Shown: positions 22,701 through 32,791 of the stretch, one piece after another
How positions within the stretch are numbered: the stretch's first letter is position 1
Layout of the letters: the number at the start of each line of letters is the position of its first letter
Source: Pleodorina starrii
Lineage: Eukaryota; Chlorophyta; Chlorophyceae; Chlamydomonadales; Volvocaceae
NCBI GenBank assembly: GCA_030267565.1
Contig: BRXU01000025.1
Coordinates: 851,501-915,500, forward strand
DNA: 64,000 bases
Direction: 5' to 3'
Notes under the pieces: generated by a model
What the model was told of the DNA's origin: nothing
The model's database searches: none
Seen by the model: the letters and a program-made list of their open reading frames with translations, nothing else
Program-made: the position numbers and the translations under genes

Positions 22701-25700
22701 GTACACCGCCGTACCGTCCGTACCTGCGTTCCGTATACGGGCCCCGCTCCGGGGTAGGCCGGCGGCCTGCGCACGTGCGGCATGGCCGGACACGCGGAGG
22801 AGCCAAGCGGCGGCGCGCCCATCGGGCTCATCACGTACGACAGCTCGTACGGCGGCGACGTCGGCGCGTCATCCTGCGCCGCCGGGGCGCCGGCGGCGCC
22901 GCCGCGGCATGACAGCGACGTGGCAGACTGGTCGCTTTCGCCGCCACCGCCGCCACTGCTGCCGCCGCCGTACAGCAGCTGCCGCATCAGGCGCCCACCA
23001 CCGCCACCGCCGCCGCCGCCGCTACAGCTGTTGTTCCCCCGTACATATCGCCGTACATAATCCGCCAGATGTCGAATCGGCCAACCGGCGCCAACGCGAT
23101 TGGCGACGGGCGTGGCGCCGCGCCCGCTGACCGAGTCCTCCAGGCACTGCTCCGGCAGCGGCGCCGTCGCGTTGCTGCCGTACACGGCGGCGGCGGCGCC
23201 GCCGCCGCTGCCGCGAGCCTGCTGGTCCATCCGGATAATCACGGGCACCCCCGGCGACGGCGCAGCCCCTGCCGCGGCCACAGACATGTACGACGATAAC
23301 ATGCACGCCGCGTCGACGCCGCTGCCGCCAACGCCGCCGCCGCCAGCGGCGTTGTCGGTTCCAGCGTCGCCGCCGCACGCCCAACCGGTCCCTGTGTACG
23401 GCAGCTCCGATCCCAACGTCATGCTCTCGCAGAGGACGCCCTCCCCGCCGACGATGCCCGAGAGCCCGCTGGTCGTCGAAGCTGCCGCAGTGTCCACGTC
23501 ACGCTCGCCCAGCGAAGCGGCGGCGGCAGCGGCGGCGGCGCCGGCGGCGCCGCCGCCGCCGCCGCCAGCTGCCGTAGGTACCATCGGCGCGGCCTCTCCC
23601 GGGCGCCGGGCCCTGCTGGCCTGCCCATATGAATTGTACACGGGGCGGGGGCCTTGAAGGTGACTTACCGCCGCCGCCGCCGCCGCCGCCGCGGCGGCGG
23701 CGGTCGCTAAGCTCGGCAGCGGCGACGGCGGCGCAGCCAGCGCCAGCGCCGGCTGTGCAGTCGGTGGATGGGCGCTAGGGGCAGCGTTCACGGCCGGCGG
23801 CGGCGGCGGCAACGACGGCAGCAGTGAAGTGCAGGTGACGGGCAAGAGATCGTTCGGCAGCATGGCGGCGAGGGACAGCGCCGTCGACGACGGGTCGGAC
23901 TGTACGGACGTCGTCGCCGCTGCCGCCGGCGCCGTCGGCGTCAACACTTGAGAGGCCGTTTCTGCAGCGAGCACACACGCACCGCCACTGCCGATGGCAG
24001 CCGCCGCCGCCGCCGTCACCGTCAACACCGCCGCCGCCGCCGCCACCGCCGTGCCAGCTTCAGGTTTGGACTTCTGTCCATCCGATCCCCCGGGGCCGTC
24101 GGCCGGCGCCCCACTGGCAAAAAGCACGCCGCCGTCACTGTGCTTGATAATTATTGCCGTCAGATGGGGTCGATCCGCGGACGTTTCAATATAGCATGCT
24201 TCCTGGGTTGCTCCGTCGGCTCCGTCGGCTCGACGCTCTGGCGACATCCTGCCTTCCAAAGCCGCCTCCTCTGCAGGCGGAACCACTGGCGGCGACGGCA
24301 GCGACGGCGGTGCTGCTGGCGTCGGCGGCATGGGCGTCGGCGTCGGCGGCGTCGTCGGCATCGTCCGCATCTCCGCCGCCGCCACCTCCGCCGCCGTGTC
24401 AGCTGCCCCCATCGGCTGTCCCCGGGCTGCTGCGATACGAGGCTCGACAGACGACCTGTTGGACGCCTCGGCGCCGCCGCCGCCGCCGCCGCTGCCGCCG
24501 CCATGGCCGCCGCTGGTCCGGGCGGCGGCGGCGGCGCCGCCGCCGCCACCACCTGATGCGCTCAGGCCGGAGGCCTGGCGCCTGGCGGCGGTGCCACCTC
24601 CGCCGCTAATCGTGCACGTCATGTCGGCGGCGTACGGCAGCTGGCGCGAGAGATCCGTACCCGCCAGCAGGCGCGGGATGTCCCAGAAGTACGGCATCTG
24701 TAGCAGCTCTATCGCAGTGGGCCGCTGGCGGGGATCCAGAGTGAGACATGCGGAGATGAGATCCAAGAGCTCGGGGGAGGCCTCCTGTGAAAAGGAGAGG
24801 AGGTTGTTGGTTAGCTGGATGATTGGTTGGTTGGGATTGTGTTGAGACGGTTGGTTGGTTCCCTCACCCCTCGCCCACTGGCCCCTTCGTCCCCTCACCC
24901 CCTCACCGGCAGCCTCTGTCGCAGCGTCCGGGAGCGTGCCGGCGGCGAGAAGCCCAGCGGCGCCAGTTGGTTGTCCAGCAGGATCCGGGTCATGTGCGCC
25001 CGCGGCAGCGGCCCCAGGCAGCGCATGATGAGCCACAGCTGGTCAGCGGAGGACTGACCTGCGGGCAGCAGGCGATGTGCGGGTGGCGGGAGGGCGTAGG
25101 TCGTGTGGGCAGATAAGCACACGCACATAGACGCACATACCGTACACACACACCGCTGGCCACAATAACGGCGTCGTCCAACTTCTCTTCGGGCTTTTCG
25201 AGCTGCTGCTTCTCAGACTTCGTCCTCTGCGGAGCTTTACTTTGTACGGTACCTTGTCGTACGGCACCTGTACGGCAGCCTAACCGCCATGCATGTGTTC
25301 GTACGTACACTCACCGGGGAAGAGGGGCCGGCCGGTCGCCAGCTCCGCCAGAGTGCAGCCCAGGGACCTGTACGGTGTACGACATTTTGGGAAAGAGCGG
25401 TACCCGGGGACAACCCCACACGAGGGAGGGGGCCGAGGGGCCTGGTGGTTAAGACGTGATCTATCCGTACGGCTTTCCGCCGCAGAGACCGCACCCCCGG
25501 AAGAGCACAGCTAGGTTTTTTCGAGCGGTGTACGACGCACCAGATGTCGATGGCTGTGCCGTACGAGTCGCCGACGAGGACCTGCGCGGTTTTGGAGCGG
25601 GAAAAGCGGGGGGGGGGGAGCGGGGAGGGCAGGGGTGTTGGGATGGGAGGGCGCGGGGACGGGGGCCTGCGGCAGCGTTTTGGGGACGTTGCCCCTGGGT

Positions 25701-28206
25701 GATTGCCATGGCCCTCGTCCTTCGGGAAAAAACGTACATCCGTACATCTCTACCAACCCAGGCAGCGAACCAATGCCATCCGAACCAGTGCCATCTTCTC
25801 GGCACCGCGGCAGCAGCGGCGGGGCAGCACTTTCTCTCCCACACACCTGGCCTGGTTTCGTTTTCCTTTTCCCCGGGTCCGTCGTCGTCGCCGCTGCAGC
25901 AGCATCACACCGCCAGCAGCTGGCCCGCTAAAACCCTAAAATCCTCCCAATCAGGATCTGGAGTCCACTCATAACATCATCAACAACATCATCATTAACA
26001 TCATAAAAAACAACAACTCGAGGCGGCGGCCATGTCCCGAACGGCGGCCATGGCCCTTCCCAGTCCACACGCCGCACCTCCGGCGGGCGGTACCATCTCG
26101 TCATGACGTACGAACTCATAGAATCGTCCCGTGATCTGTCGTACCGCGCCGCCGCCGCATCGGTGCTTCCCCCCTTCGCGCCGCCAAGGGGGACTCTGCC
26201 ACCGCCGCCGCCACCGCCGCCACCGCCGCCGCCGCCGGTCCCCACCAGTCGCGCGAACCCGAAGTCACACAACTTGGCGACGCCGCCGCCGCCGACGCCC
26301 GGGGTGTAGCCGCTGAACAGCACGTTAGCGGGCTTGAGGTCCCGATGTACGATCTGGAGTACGGCGGTACGACAGTATCACAGTACGACAGTACCGTTTC
26401 TTCGGTTCGGGGGTTTTTAATGTGTCTGCTGCCTGAAGGGTTACGGATATTTGATGGTCCGTACGGCATGTCGTACATATGTTTTGTATGTCGTACGCAC
26501 CTTGTGCTGGTGGCAGTGTCCCAGCGCGTGCAGCAGCTGCCAGGCCACCGACTTGACCATTGAGGCGGGGAGCGCGCCGGAGGGGTGTCGGTCGAGCTCC
26601 TGTCGTACAGGTCGTACGGATGGGCCAGCAAAGGGAGTTATTGCACATCAGGAGTCTGAATGATCAGGCGGCCGGGACGAAGGGAGAGAGGCTTCGACGG
26701 TTCGTGTGTGGTAACGTGTGCTTGTCGAGATGGACGATCTATCTAAATCTGGGGGAAGAAGGGTCACTCGTCACGTTCCTCCCGGGGTGTCCCGCCGACC
26801 CATGGGTCAGTCTGGAGTTTACGACCCCCGGGTCACTTTCAGTACTGCACCTGGTAAAGACTGCGCTCCACGTACTCAAAGACCAGATAAACCCTGTGGA
26901 TGTATAAATGCCGTACATGACGGCAAAATTGGACGAATGGAGGATGGGCGGGGAGGGGGGACAAACGGGGAGGGGCCAAATGGGAGGGGGGTCAAATGGG
27001 AGGGGGAACAAACGGGAGGGGGGTCAAATGGGAGGAACTCGGCATTCAAGGGGAGTAGCTGCCCGCTACAGTTTCAGCGTCAGCGTCAGCTTAAAAGGGG
27101 CAGAAAGAAAAACACACCCCGCAGCGAGGGAACGGAGGCGACGGAGGCCTCCAGGAGGGGGGAGGGGGGTATCCACGGATAGGCCGGAACGAGGCCGAGA
27201 ACGGTACACATGCAATGCGTAACTGCAGCCACGTTTCCCTCATCCGCTAGCTTTATGTGTGTGCCGGGTTGGGGGTGGTTACGGTTTAGGGTTTCTTCAC
27301 ACGGAGGACTGATCTACTTTCCCTCTCGTCCTCCCTGCCTCGATGCCCCCCGCCAGCCCTGCCTCGCCCTCGCTCCCGGCTCCCGGCTCTCGCTATCACA
27401 CTGAACCTGCCTGCCGCTTTTGCTGCGGAACGCCTCCAGAAGTTTGACCACGTTTGGGTGGGGCGGCAACATCTTCAGGACCTTGACCTCCCTGAGGGTG
27501 AGTCGCATGACCTGTTCCGCAAGTTGGACAGTTTTGGGGCATGCGATGAGGAACCAATCATATGGTCGGCCGCACCCACAACAAGCCAATAGTGTTCTCC
27601 GTTATTATTAAACGTGCCCATTGAGATTTATAGGATAGGAGGAATTGTGGTTGGGAACGTGGATCTGCTGCCGGGTCCCGGGCGGTGGCAGCATGCGGCA
27701 GAGCGTTGTTTGTTGGCGTGTCACAATCCCCCATGGGGCAAACTAGGTATCAAAGGGTGGTGTGCACGTAAGTGGCCTGGAATTGAAACGAGAAGTGTCA
27801 ATGGATTGCCGCCAACGTTTTCGGGTTACAACACACTTTCGCCGGCGGGCCACCATCCGTATATTGTTGACCATCTGGAAAGTCTTACTCAATGCGCCCC
27901 ACAGATACATCGAACAGAAGAAAGCACGATTGCTTGATGTTCTCTTTGTGCACGCTCATATTCGGGCCCCGGGACAAAAAAGCGCACCTCCGCATCCTGG
28001 TGCGCCAAGCGAATTCCCTTGGCCGCTACGTATCGACCAGTTTCACAGTCAACGCATTGATATACCACTCCATAGGCACCGGCGCTTATCGTGGAGACGT
28101 AAGTATAGCGCTGCAATAAAGCGGGCCATGACGGTTGGTCGACAGCCTTTAATATTTTGCCAATTCTGACTTCGTTCATAATAGCCATCAACGACCGTAC
28201 CTCCAT
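19728..28206 (-). CDS. CDKL-type (CMGC) protein kinase with long low-complexity tail
   Basis: Eleven exons join in frame to 1,842 codons: 28206-28201, 28110-27988, 27511-27411, 26893-26851, 26599-26501, 26353-26078, 25581-25541, 25367-25315, 25058-24907, 24784-22724, 22301-19728. The kinase domain starts at residue 1 (MERYTYVS) with glycine loop SAGAYGVVYQ, catalytic Lys in VAAKGI, helix C REVKVLKML, LVFEYVERSLYQ, catalytic loop IVHRDLKPANVLF, DFG in KLCDFGFARL, RWYRPPEVLVGDSYG, SLGCTLAELATGRPLFPG and TLDPRQRPTA near residue 310. The LVFEYVER and RWYRPPE motifs and the start at Met1 fit CDKL kinases. CDKL relatives in Chlamydomonas act in flagellar length control, so a ciliary role is a reasonable guess, not shown. 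A Gly-rich insert splits DFG from RWYRPPE. The tail of about 1,500 residues is Ala/Gly/Ser/Pro-rich with a His run and ends ALGCCFGVFGRGARVS. The first coding exon is only ATGGAG. Confidence 0.8.
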
Positions 28207-28909
28207 GTCTCCCAAGAAGTAAGCAGCGCTAGCCCAAGCAGCTGTCCGGGGCTAATGCTGTCGTTCGCAGCCGACACAGGGAGTACTCAGCGAACACCAA
28301 ATTGAACTTCACAAACGCATGATGATGGAAAGGCAATATTTAGGGGTAAAGCTTAGACATGGCCGGAGCGTCATTCCCCAGGGAGGTACAGGTAATGCTT
28401 AAGCGGCTTCCTTAATGTGCACCCCATGAAGCATCTGACTGCTAAGATAAGAGTTACAAATTTGTATGCAGCATTACTGTGTCGTTAAGGAGCACGGTTT
28501 TGTCATGTCGGGACGGCTTCCGTTAGTCGGACGTGTGAGGAGGGACGAGCCGTAAAATTACGCAACTGTCGCAATAAAGCAGTCGAGCATCTCAGTCGAG
28601 CCGTCGTACCTATGCATCATATGGTTGAACAATGTGCTGCTTTTGAACTGCAGGCGGTAGCTGTGGTCCTGCAAAATAGGGCCCCGGCACGGGTCACGGA
28701 TTATTGACGGGCAGACGGCAACCTTATTCAGTGACCTGGCTCGCACCTGCTCCCGCAACCGCCATCAAAACGACCGTGCCCGTGCCCCTTGATGCCCATT
28801 GAGCTTCACTGCAATTTCGCTCATACGTCGGCACTCATCCATCCTTGGGCGCGGTGCCCCGCGCGCGCCACGACTTCCGCATAGGGTTGGCAAAAATACT
28901 ATTTTCCCG
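28207..28909. other. upstream region of the kinase, no gene
   Basis: This stretch precedes the kinase start on the minus strand and would hold its promoter and 5' untranslated region. I see no coding motif. Confidence 0.4.
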
Positions 28910-28996
28910 AGGACGTATAGTAATATGTAGTACTACATAGTACTATATATATAGTAAATAGTACTAGATTACTATTTACTATCTGGGGAACATTCT

Positions 28997-29306
28997 CTTG
29001 GGTAGGGGTCCCGTACACCCACCCGTTTTGGCTCAAAATAACACCATTGGAATCCTCTTTATTAATACTTCCTAAATATAATTTTACTTCCTGAAAGGGA
29101 GCGGTCTGGGGCACCTTACAGCCCCTTAAGAGTCGGACGCCCATGGGAGTCTCTTGGGTAGGGGACCCGTACACCCACCCGTTTTGGCTAAAAGTAACAC
29201 CATTGGAATCCTCTTTGTTAATGCTTCCTAAATATAATTTTACTTTCTGAAAGGGAGCCCTCTGGGGTACCTTAAGGCCCGTTTAGAGTCGGACGCCCTC
29301 GGGAGT
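28997..29306 (-). repeat. tandem duplication of a 155-bp unit
   Basis: Two head-to-tail copies (about 28997-29151 and 29152-29306), each beginning TCTTGGGTAGGGG and ending GGACGCCC(A/T)(T/C)GGGAG, are roughly 90% identical. The second copy meets the hAT-like ORF and supplies its last 23 or so codons, so the duplication marks the breakpoint of the truncated element. Confidence 0.85.
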
Positions 29307-29740
29307 CCCCCGTCCAGGATGACGGGGAGGACCGTCTGGCCGTCCGCCGCACGGCGCCGCTTCGTCACCGTCTGCTGGACCGCCTCACTGCCGGTCGTGG
29401 TGCTCGGTCCGGCAGCTGACCCTGTCGCGCTCGGCTGCTGGCTGAGCTGCTGCACCTGCTTCAGCTGCGCATATGACTTGCAAGCGCCCGATACCACGTG
29501 ATGATTGTTCGTATACGAGGGGTTCGAGGCGCTGAAGACGACGTCGCAGAAGATGCAGATCAGCTTGACCTCGCCGTCAACCCACTCTACTGTAAAATTC
29601 TCCCACAGGCTACCGGTCTTTGCGTTCGCCTTTTGGCTTTTCAGCTTATCATATTGCTTCCTACGCGCAGCAGCGACTTCAGCTGGCACATCAGGACCAG
29701 GTTGCAGGCCCCTTTTCGCTGGGTCTGCCCTCGGAGGCAT
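29240..29740 (-). CDS. BED zinc-finger N-terminus of a hAT transposase, truncated
   Basis: From the ATG at 29740 this frame gives 166 residues. After a Lys/Ala-rich start comes a BED-type finger: WENFTVEWVDGEVKLICIFC (C-x2-C), then NPSYTNNHHVVSGACKSY (H and C ligands). A Gln/Ser/Thr-rich linker and KRRRAADG follow. This is the usual N-terminus of hAT transposases, whose full length is about 600-800 residues. The dimerisation and DDE regions are absent. The frame instead runs into the neighbouring 155-bp repeat and stops after PRGLPFRK. The fragment could bind DNA but cannot transpose by itself. Confidence 0.6.
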   Translation of the reverse strand: MPPRADPAKRGLQPGPDVPAEVAAARRKQYDKLKSQKANAKTGSLWENFTVEWVDGEVKLICIFCDVVFSASNPSYTNNHHVVSGACKSYAQLKQVQQLSQQPSATGSAAGPSTTTGSEAVQQTVTKRRRAADGQTVLPVILDGGLPRASDSKRALRYPRGLPFRK

Positions 29741-30010
29741 TTCAACAACTAAAAGGGTGCACAATCGATGTGCTGTCTGTCGTTACACACTTTGAATTCT
29801 AAGTATAAGACGGCGGCGGCCGACCTGCCGGTTGCCACATATAGTAAAACGTACTATTCCGGGGTCCCGATAGTACTACATAGTACTATATTATAGTATA
29901 CTATAATACTCTGTACGGCTGTCGTAAATAGTGTCATTTTTCGGCCTCCAACTAGGAAATAGTACTATAATAGTACTATACTATACTAATACTCTTTTCT
30001 AGTATAGTAT

Positions 30011-30102
30011 GCCGGCCAACCCTACTTCCGCACAGACCAACCGCAGCGTGCGGCGTGCGGCCTCGAGGCGGCGGCGCTGTCCTCCCGCCTGCTGCGACTG
30101 TC

Positions 30103-30166
<64 letters not shown>

Positions 30167-32591
30167 CTCCCCTCTCTCCGTGGCACTGCGCTACCGAGGT
30201 CGCGCCAAGGCAACGACAACACCAGGGCCTGCGGCTGGGCGCGTTCCCTTCGTGGCGTTTGTTGCCCCACATGCCACGACGGTGCGTGACGAACGGCGCA
30301 AGTACCTGCCGAAGTACCGGTAGCTGCCTGTAACAAGGAAGGGCTTGCGCGTTACACTGCCTTTCCCTCTTCACGTCACCGCTCTGGAAGTCTATCTGAA
30401 TCTTCTGGATTCCTGGTTCGCCTGCCCCCTTGGGATTCCAGCGCCTTCTACACATCGACTGAGGCTCGTAGATCTCGTGTAACTCTTTTGCGTTAGATTG
30501 ATTGAAGCTGCGCATCAGTCGGTGGTCGGTTGGGGATGTAGGTAGCAACTGACGGCTCCTGAACGGGCCCCAGATAGACGGGCCCCCATGGCAATGAACC
30601 GTCGCAGAACCAGCCGTCATCAGCTACCCAACCGCGCCAATTTTTCAAAGCCAATCCTCCAAAGCCAACTTGCCATGCGGCCGTATGCCGAGATGTCCGA
30701 CCAACCAGGCAAAGAGAGTACGAGACCAGCCACCAGCCCGATCATCACGACAAACCGAACGAATTTAAATTTGAAAAACGTCACACGCACCAGCGGCGCC
30801 CATTTTTTGCGCTTTCCATAAGCTTTCGGAACCTTTATCTGCTACACATGTAGTTATTATAGAAATAGAGTTTTGGGCGCTAGTATGCTGTCCCTAAGTA
30901 GGAAGTCGGCCGCTCGAACACCTTTGCGCTTCGCGACCAAGTCGGGCATAACTTCTGACAGCCTTGACGCGCCGCGCTCTGTACCAGGTTTCATACACCC
31001 TCATACACATACAGGTAGGCTGACTGAAATAAGTACAGTGCACGGCAGCAACGACGAACCGCGTGCCCTTTGCCCATGTGAGCGGTTTGATAGAACCGTT
31101 TTAAACAGTGGGGACCCAAAAGGATGCACCCCGGTGGCGGTGCAGAGGCCTGCGCCCGCGCAATTTGCACGCGGCCGCGGTGTCATCTGCTGGCCGTGCC
31201 CTTCGTTGCGCTTGTTGTGGCAGCAGCTGTTACAGTGGGACCCAGAGTCCATACCCTCGGGATGAAGGGTCCTTTGCGTGCGCGACCCAAATCGGGGGCA
31301 CAAGGGATATGCGGGGCATCGGACCGCGTGCAACACACGGGCACGCGCCTCTCCGCCTCATACATCACAACCCCATCCGTACGGATCGTCGGGTCGCCGC
31401 GACTAAGAAGGGCGACACGAAAGGGCGCAACCTCCTGCTGCTGGTCTGCTTTCTGGGGCGACCAATCGCCCGGCAGATCGACGTCTCGTACTGCCCACGA
31501 GGAGCAAGACAGTCAATTGGCTCATGCAAAGGTATTTCCTTACATTTACAAGGTATTTATTTTGCACAGCGATTACACAACTGATGCATAGCGTTGGTGG
31601 AAAGAAATATATACCGTACTGTACTTGGCAAATTTGCACAGACGAAATAAACGTTACCGAGCGGTCGCCGAGGAGCGCCAGCTTCCGCGCGGCTCGGTAA
31701 ATATCGGTATATCAGATTCTTTTTCTTTTCTGTCACACTTCCGCCGTTCGAACCGGCGTTTCCAACTCCGTCGAGCTGTCGTTCAAACTGCCTGTGTCCG
31801 TCAGCTGCCCCGAAGCTGCGACCCGACCGGGCCCCGTACTTTCTTCCCGGAAAGGGGCCCGGTGGGGTCTCCATCGATCGACCGAGCGGAAGCAGAGTGT
31901 AGTAAAGTGCAGGAAATGCCCCCAGCAGGCAGGTAGTCAGTCGGCTGACTGGCTGCGGCCGATGCACCATCTATTTATCCGGCCTGCTGCTTCATTCCGG
32001 CTGCTCGTTCCATCCGTTCTGGCGCTCTCCAGCTTACGGTCGGACGGCGCGGTTGGATGAAATACCGTAGCTAGGAGGACACGGGAGGACGGATGCATGA
32101 TCATCGCCTGTCAGCCGCAGCAGCCGCACCACCATACCGGTATGATACATGCATCAGCCGCACAACCAAATATACATCACCTCTACATCAATCCGGCTCG
32201 CTGGCCCCTCTATCTCCATGCATCTGGGTCCAGATCCGCAACCCTGAATGAATAATCATTCGGAAGGTCCTATTGGATCGCCTGCTGCAATGTTGTTGAA
32301 CAAGGGCACGTACATCACCACCACCACCACCACCACCATCCACTCGCCTGGCCTGTGCCCCCCCCCGCCTTCCATTCCCGCTGGACCGTCCGCTCGCCCG
32401 CCAGCCCGGAGGCATACATACGGCAACCCCCTGCCGTACATACCCGGCCGTATATACGCGTCAGGAAAGCCGCCCTAGAGCGTTTCGAAACATCCATCCA
32501 TCCGTCCATCATCGTCATATAATATTGACGTGTACGTGTCGTTTATCTTGCGTGGAGCGTGGTTACGTATTACTCATCGAGCACACCTTCC
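30011..32591. other. intergenic, no supported gene
   Basis: This stretch holds a CT microsatellite (30103-30162), AT-richer patches and short frames without motifs, and a CACCAC run (32318-32340). The part below 32591 may include the 3' end of the oxygenase gene. Confidence 0.4.
30103..30162 (+). repeat. CT dinucleotide microsatellite
   Basis: An uninterrupted run of about 30 CT repeats in noncoding DNA next to the truncated hAT-like element. Confidence 0.95.
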
Positions 32592-32791
32592 TTACGAATT
32601 CTTATTCGTCAGCGCGACCATCGAGTTGAAGGAGTTGGTTCCGGAGAACAGCAGCCGCCGGAGCCACCTGCCGTACAGACGAGCGAGAGGAGCGCAGTTC
32701 CGTGTGACGTCACCATGCATGATTTAGTCAATGAGGATTCGGGAATGAGATGCCAGATAGAGGTGTTGGTTGTTTTCCTGGTTGATACCCC

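Larger units (their letters stand above)
28910..30010 (-). mobile_element. truncated hAT-like element with AT-rich palindromic ends
   Basis: A BED-finger ORF and two tandem 155-bp units lie between two AT-rich blocks (28910-28983 and 29845-30010) made of TAGTAC/GTACTA palindromes. A 21-base string beginning TAGTACTACATAGTAC occurs in direct orientation in both blocks (28928-28948 and 29871-29891). The catalytic part of a hAT transposase is missing. I infer an internally deleted, non-autonomous derivative. The outer ends and an 8-bp target duplication could not be fixed, so the limits are approximate. Confidence 0.5.

Noticed and set aside
23631..23668. A possible 38-bp intron in the kinase tail (GTAAGT donor, GGGCAG acceptor)
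   Set aside because: Removal would break the reading frame, and the segment is open in frame. It is also shorter than normal algal introns.
30021..30336. Frames with Arg-Glu or Ser-Leu runs over the CT repeat
   Set aside because: They are products of the dinucleotide microsatellite, not genes.
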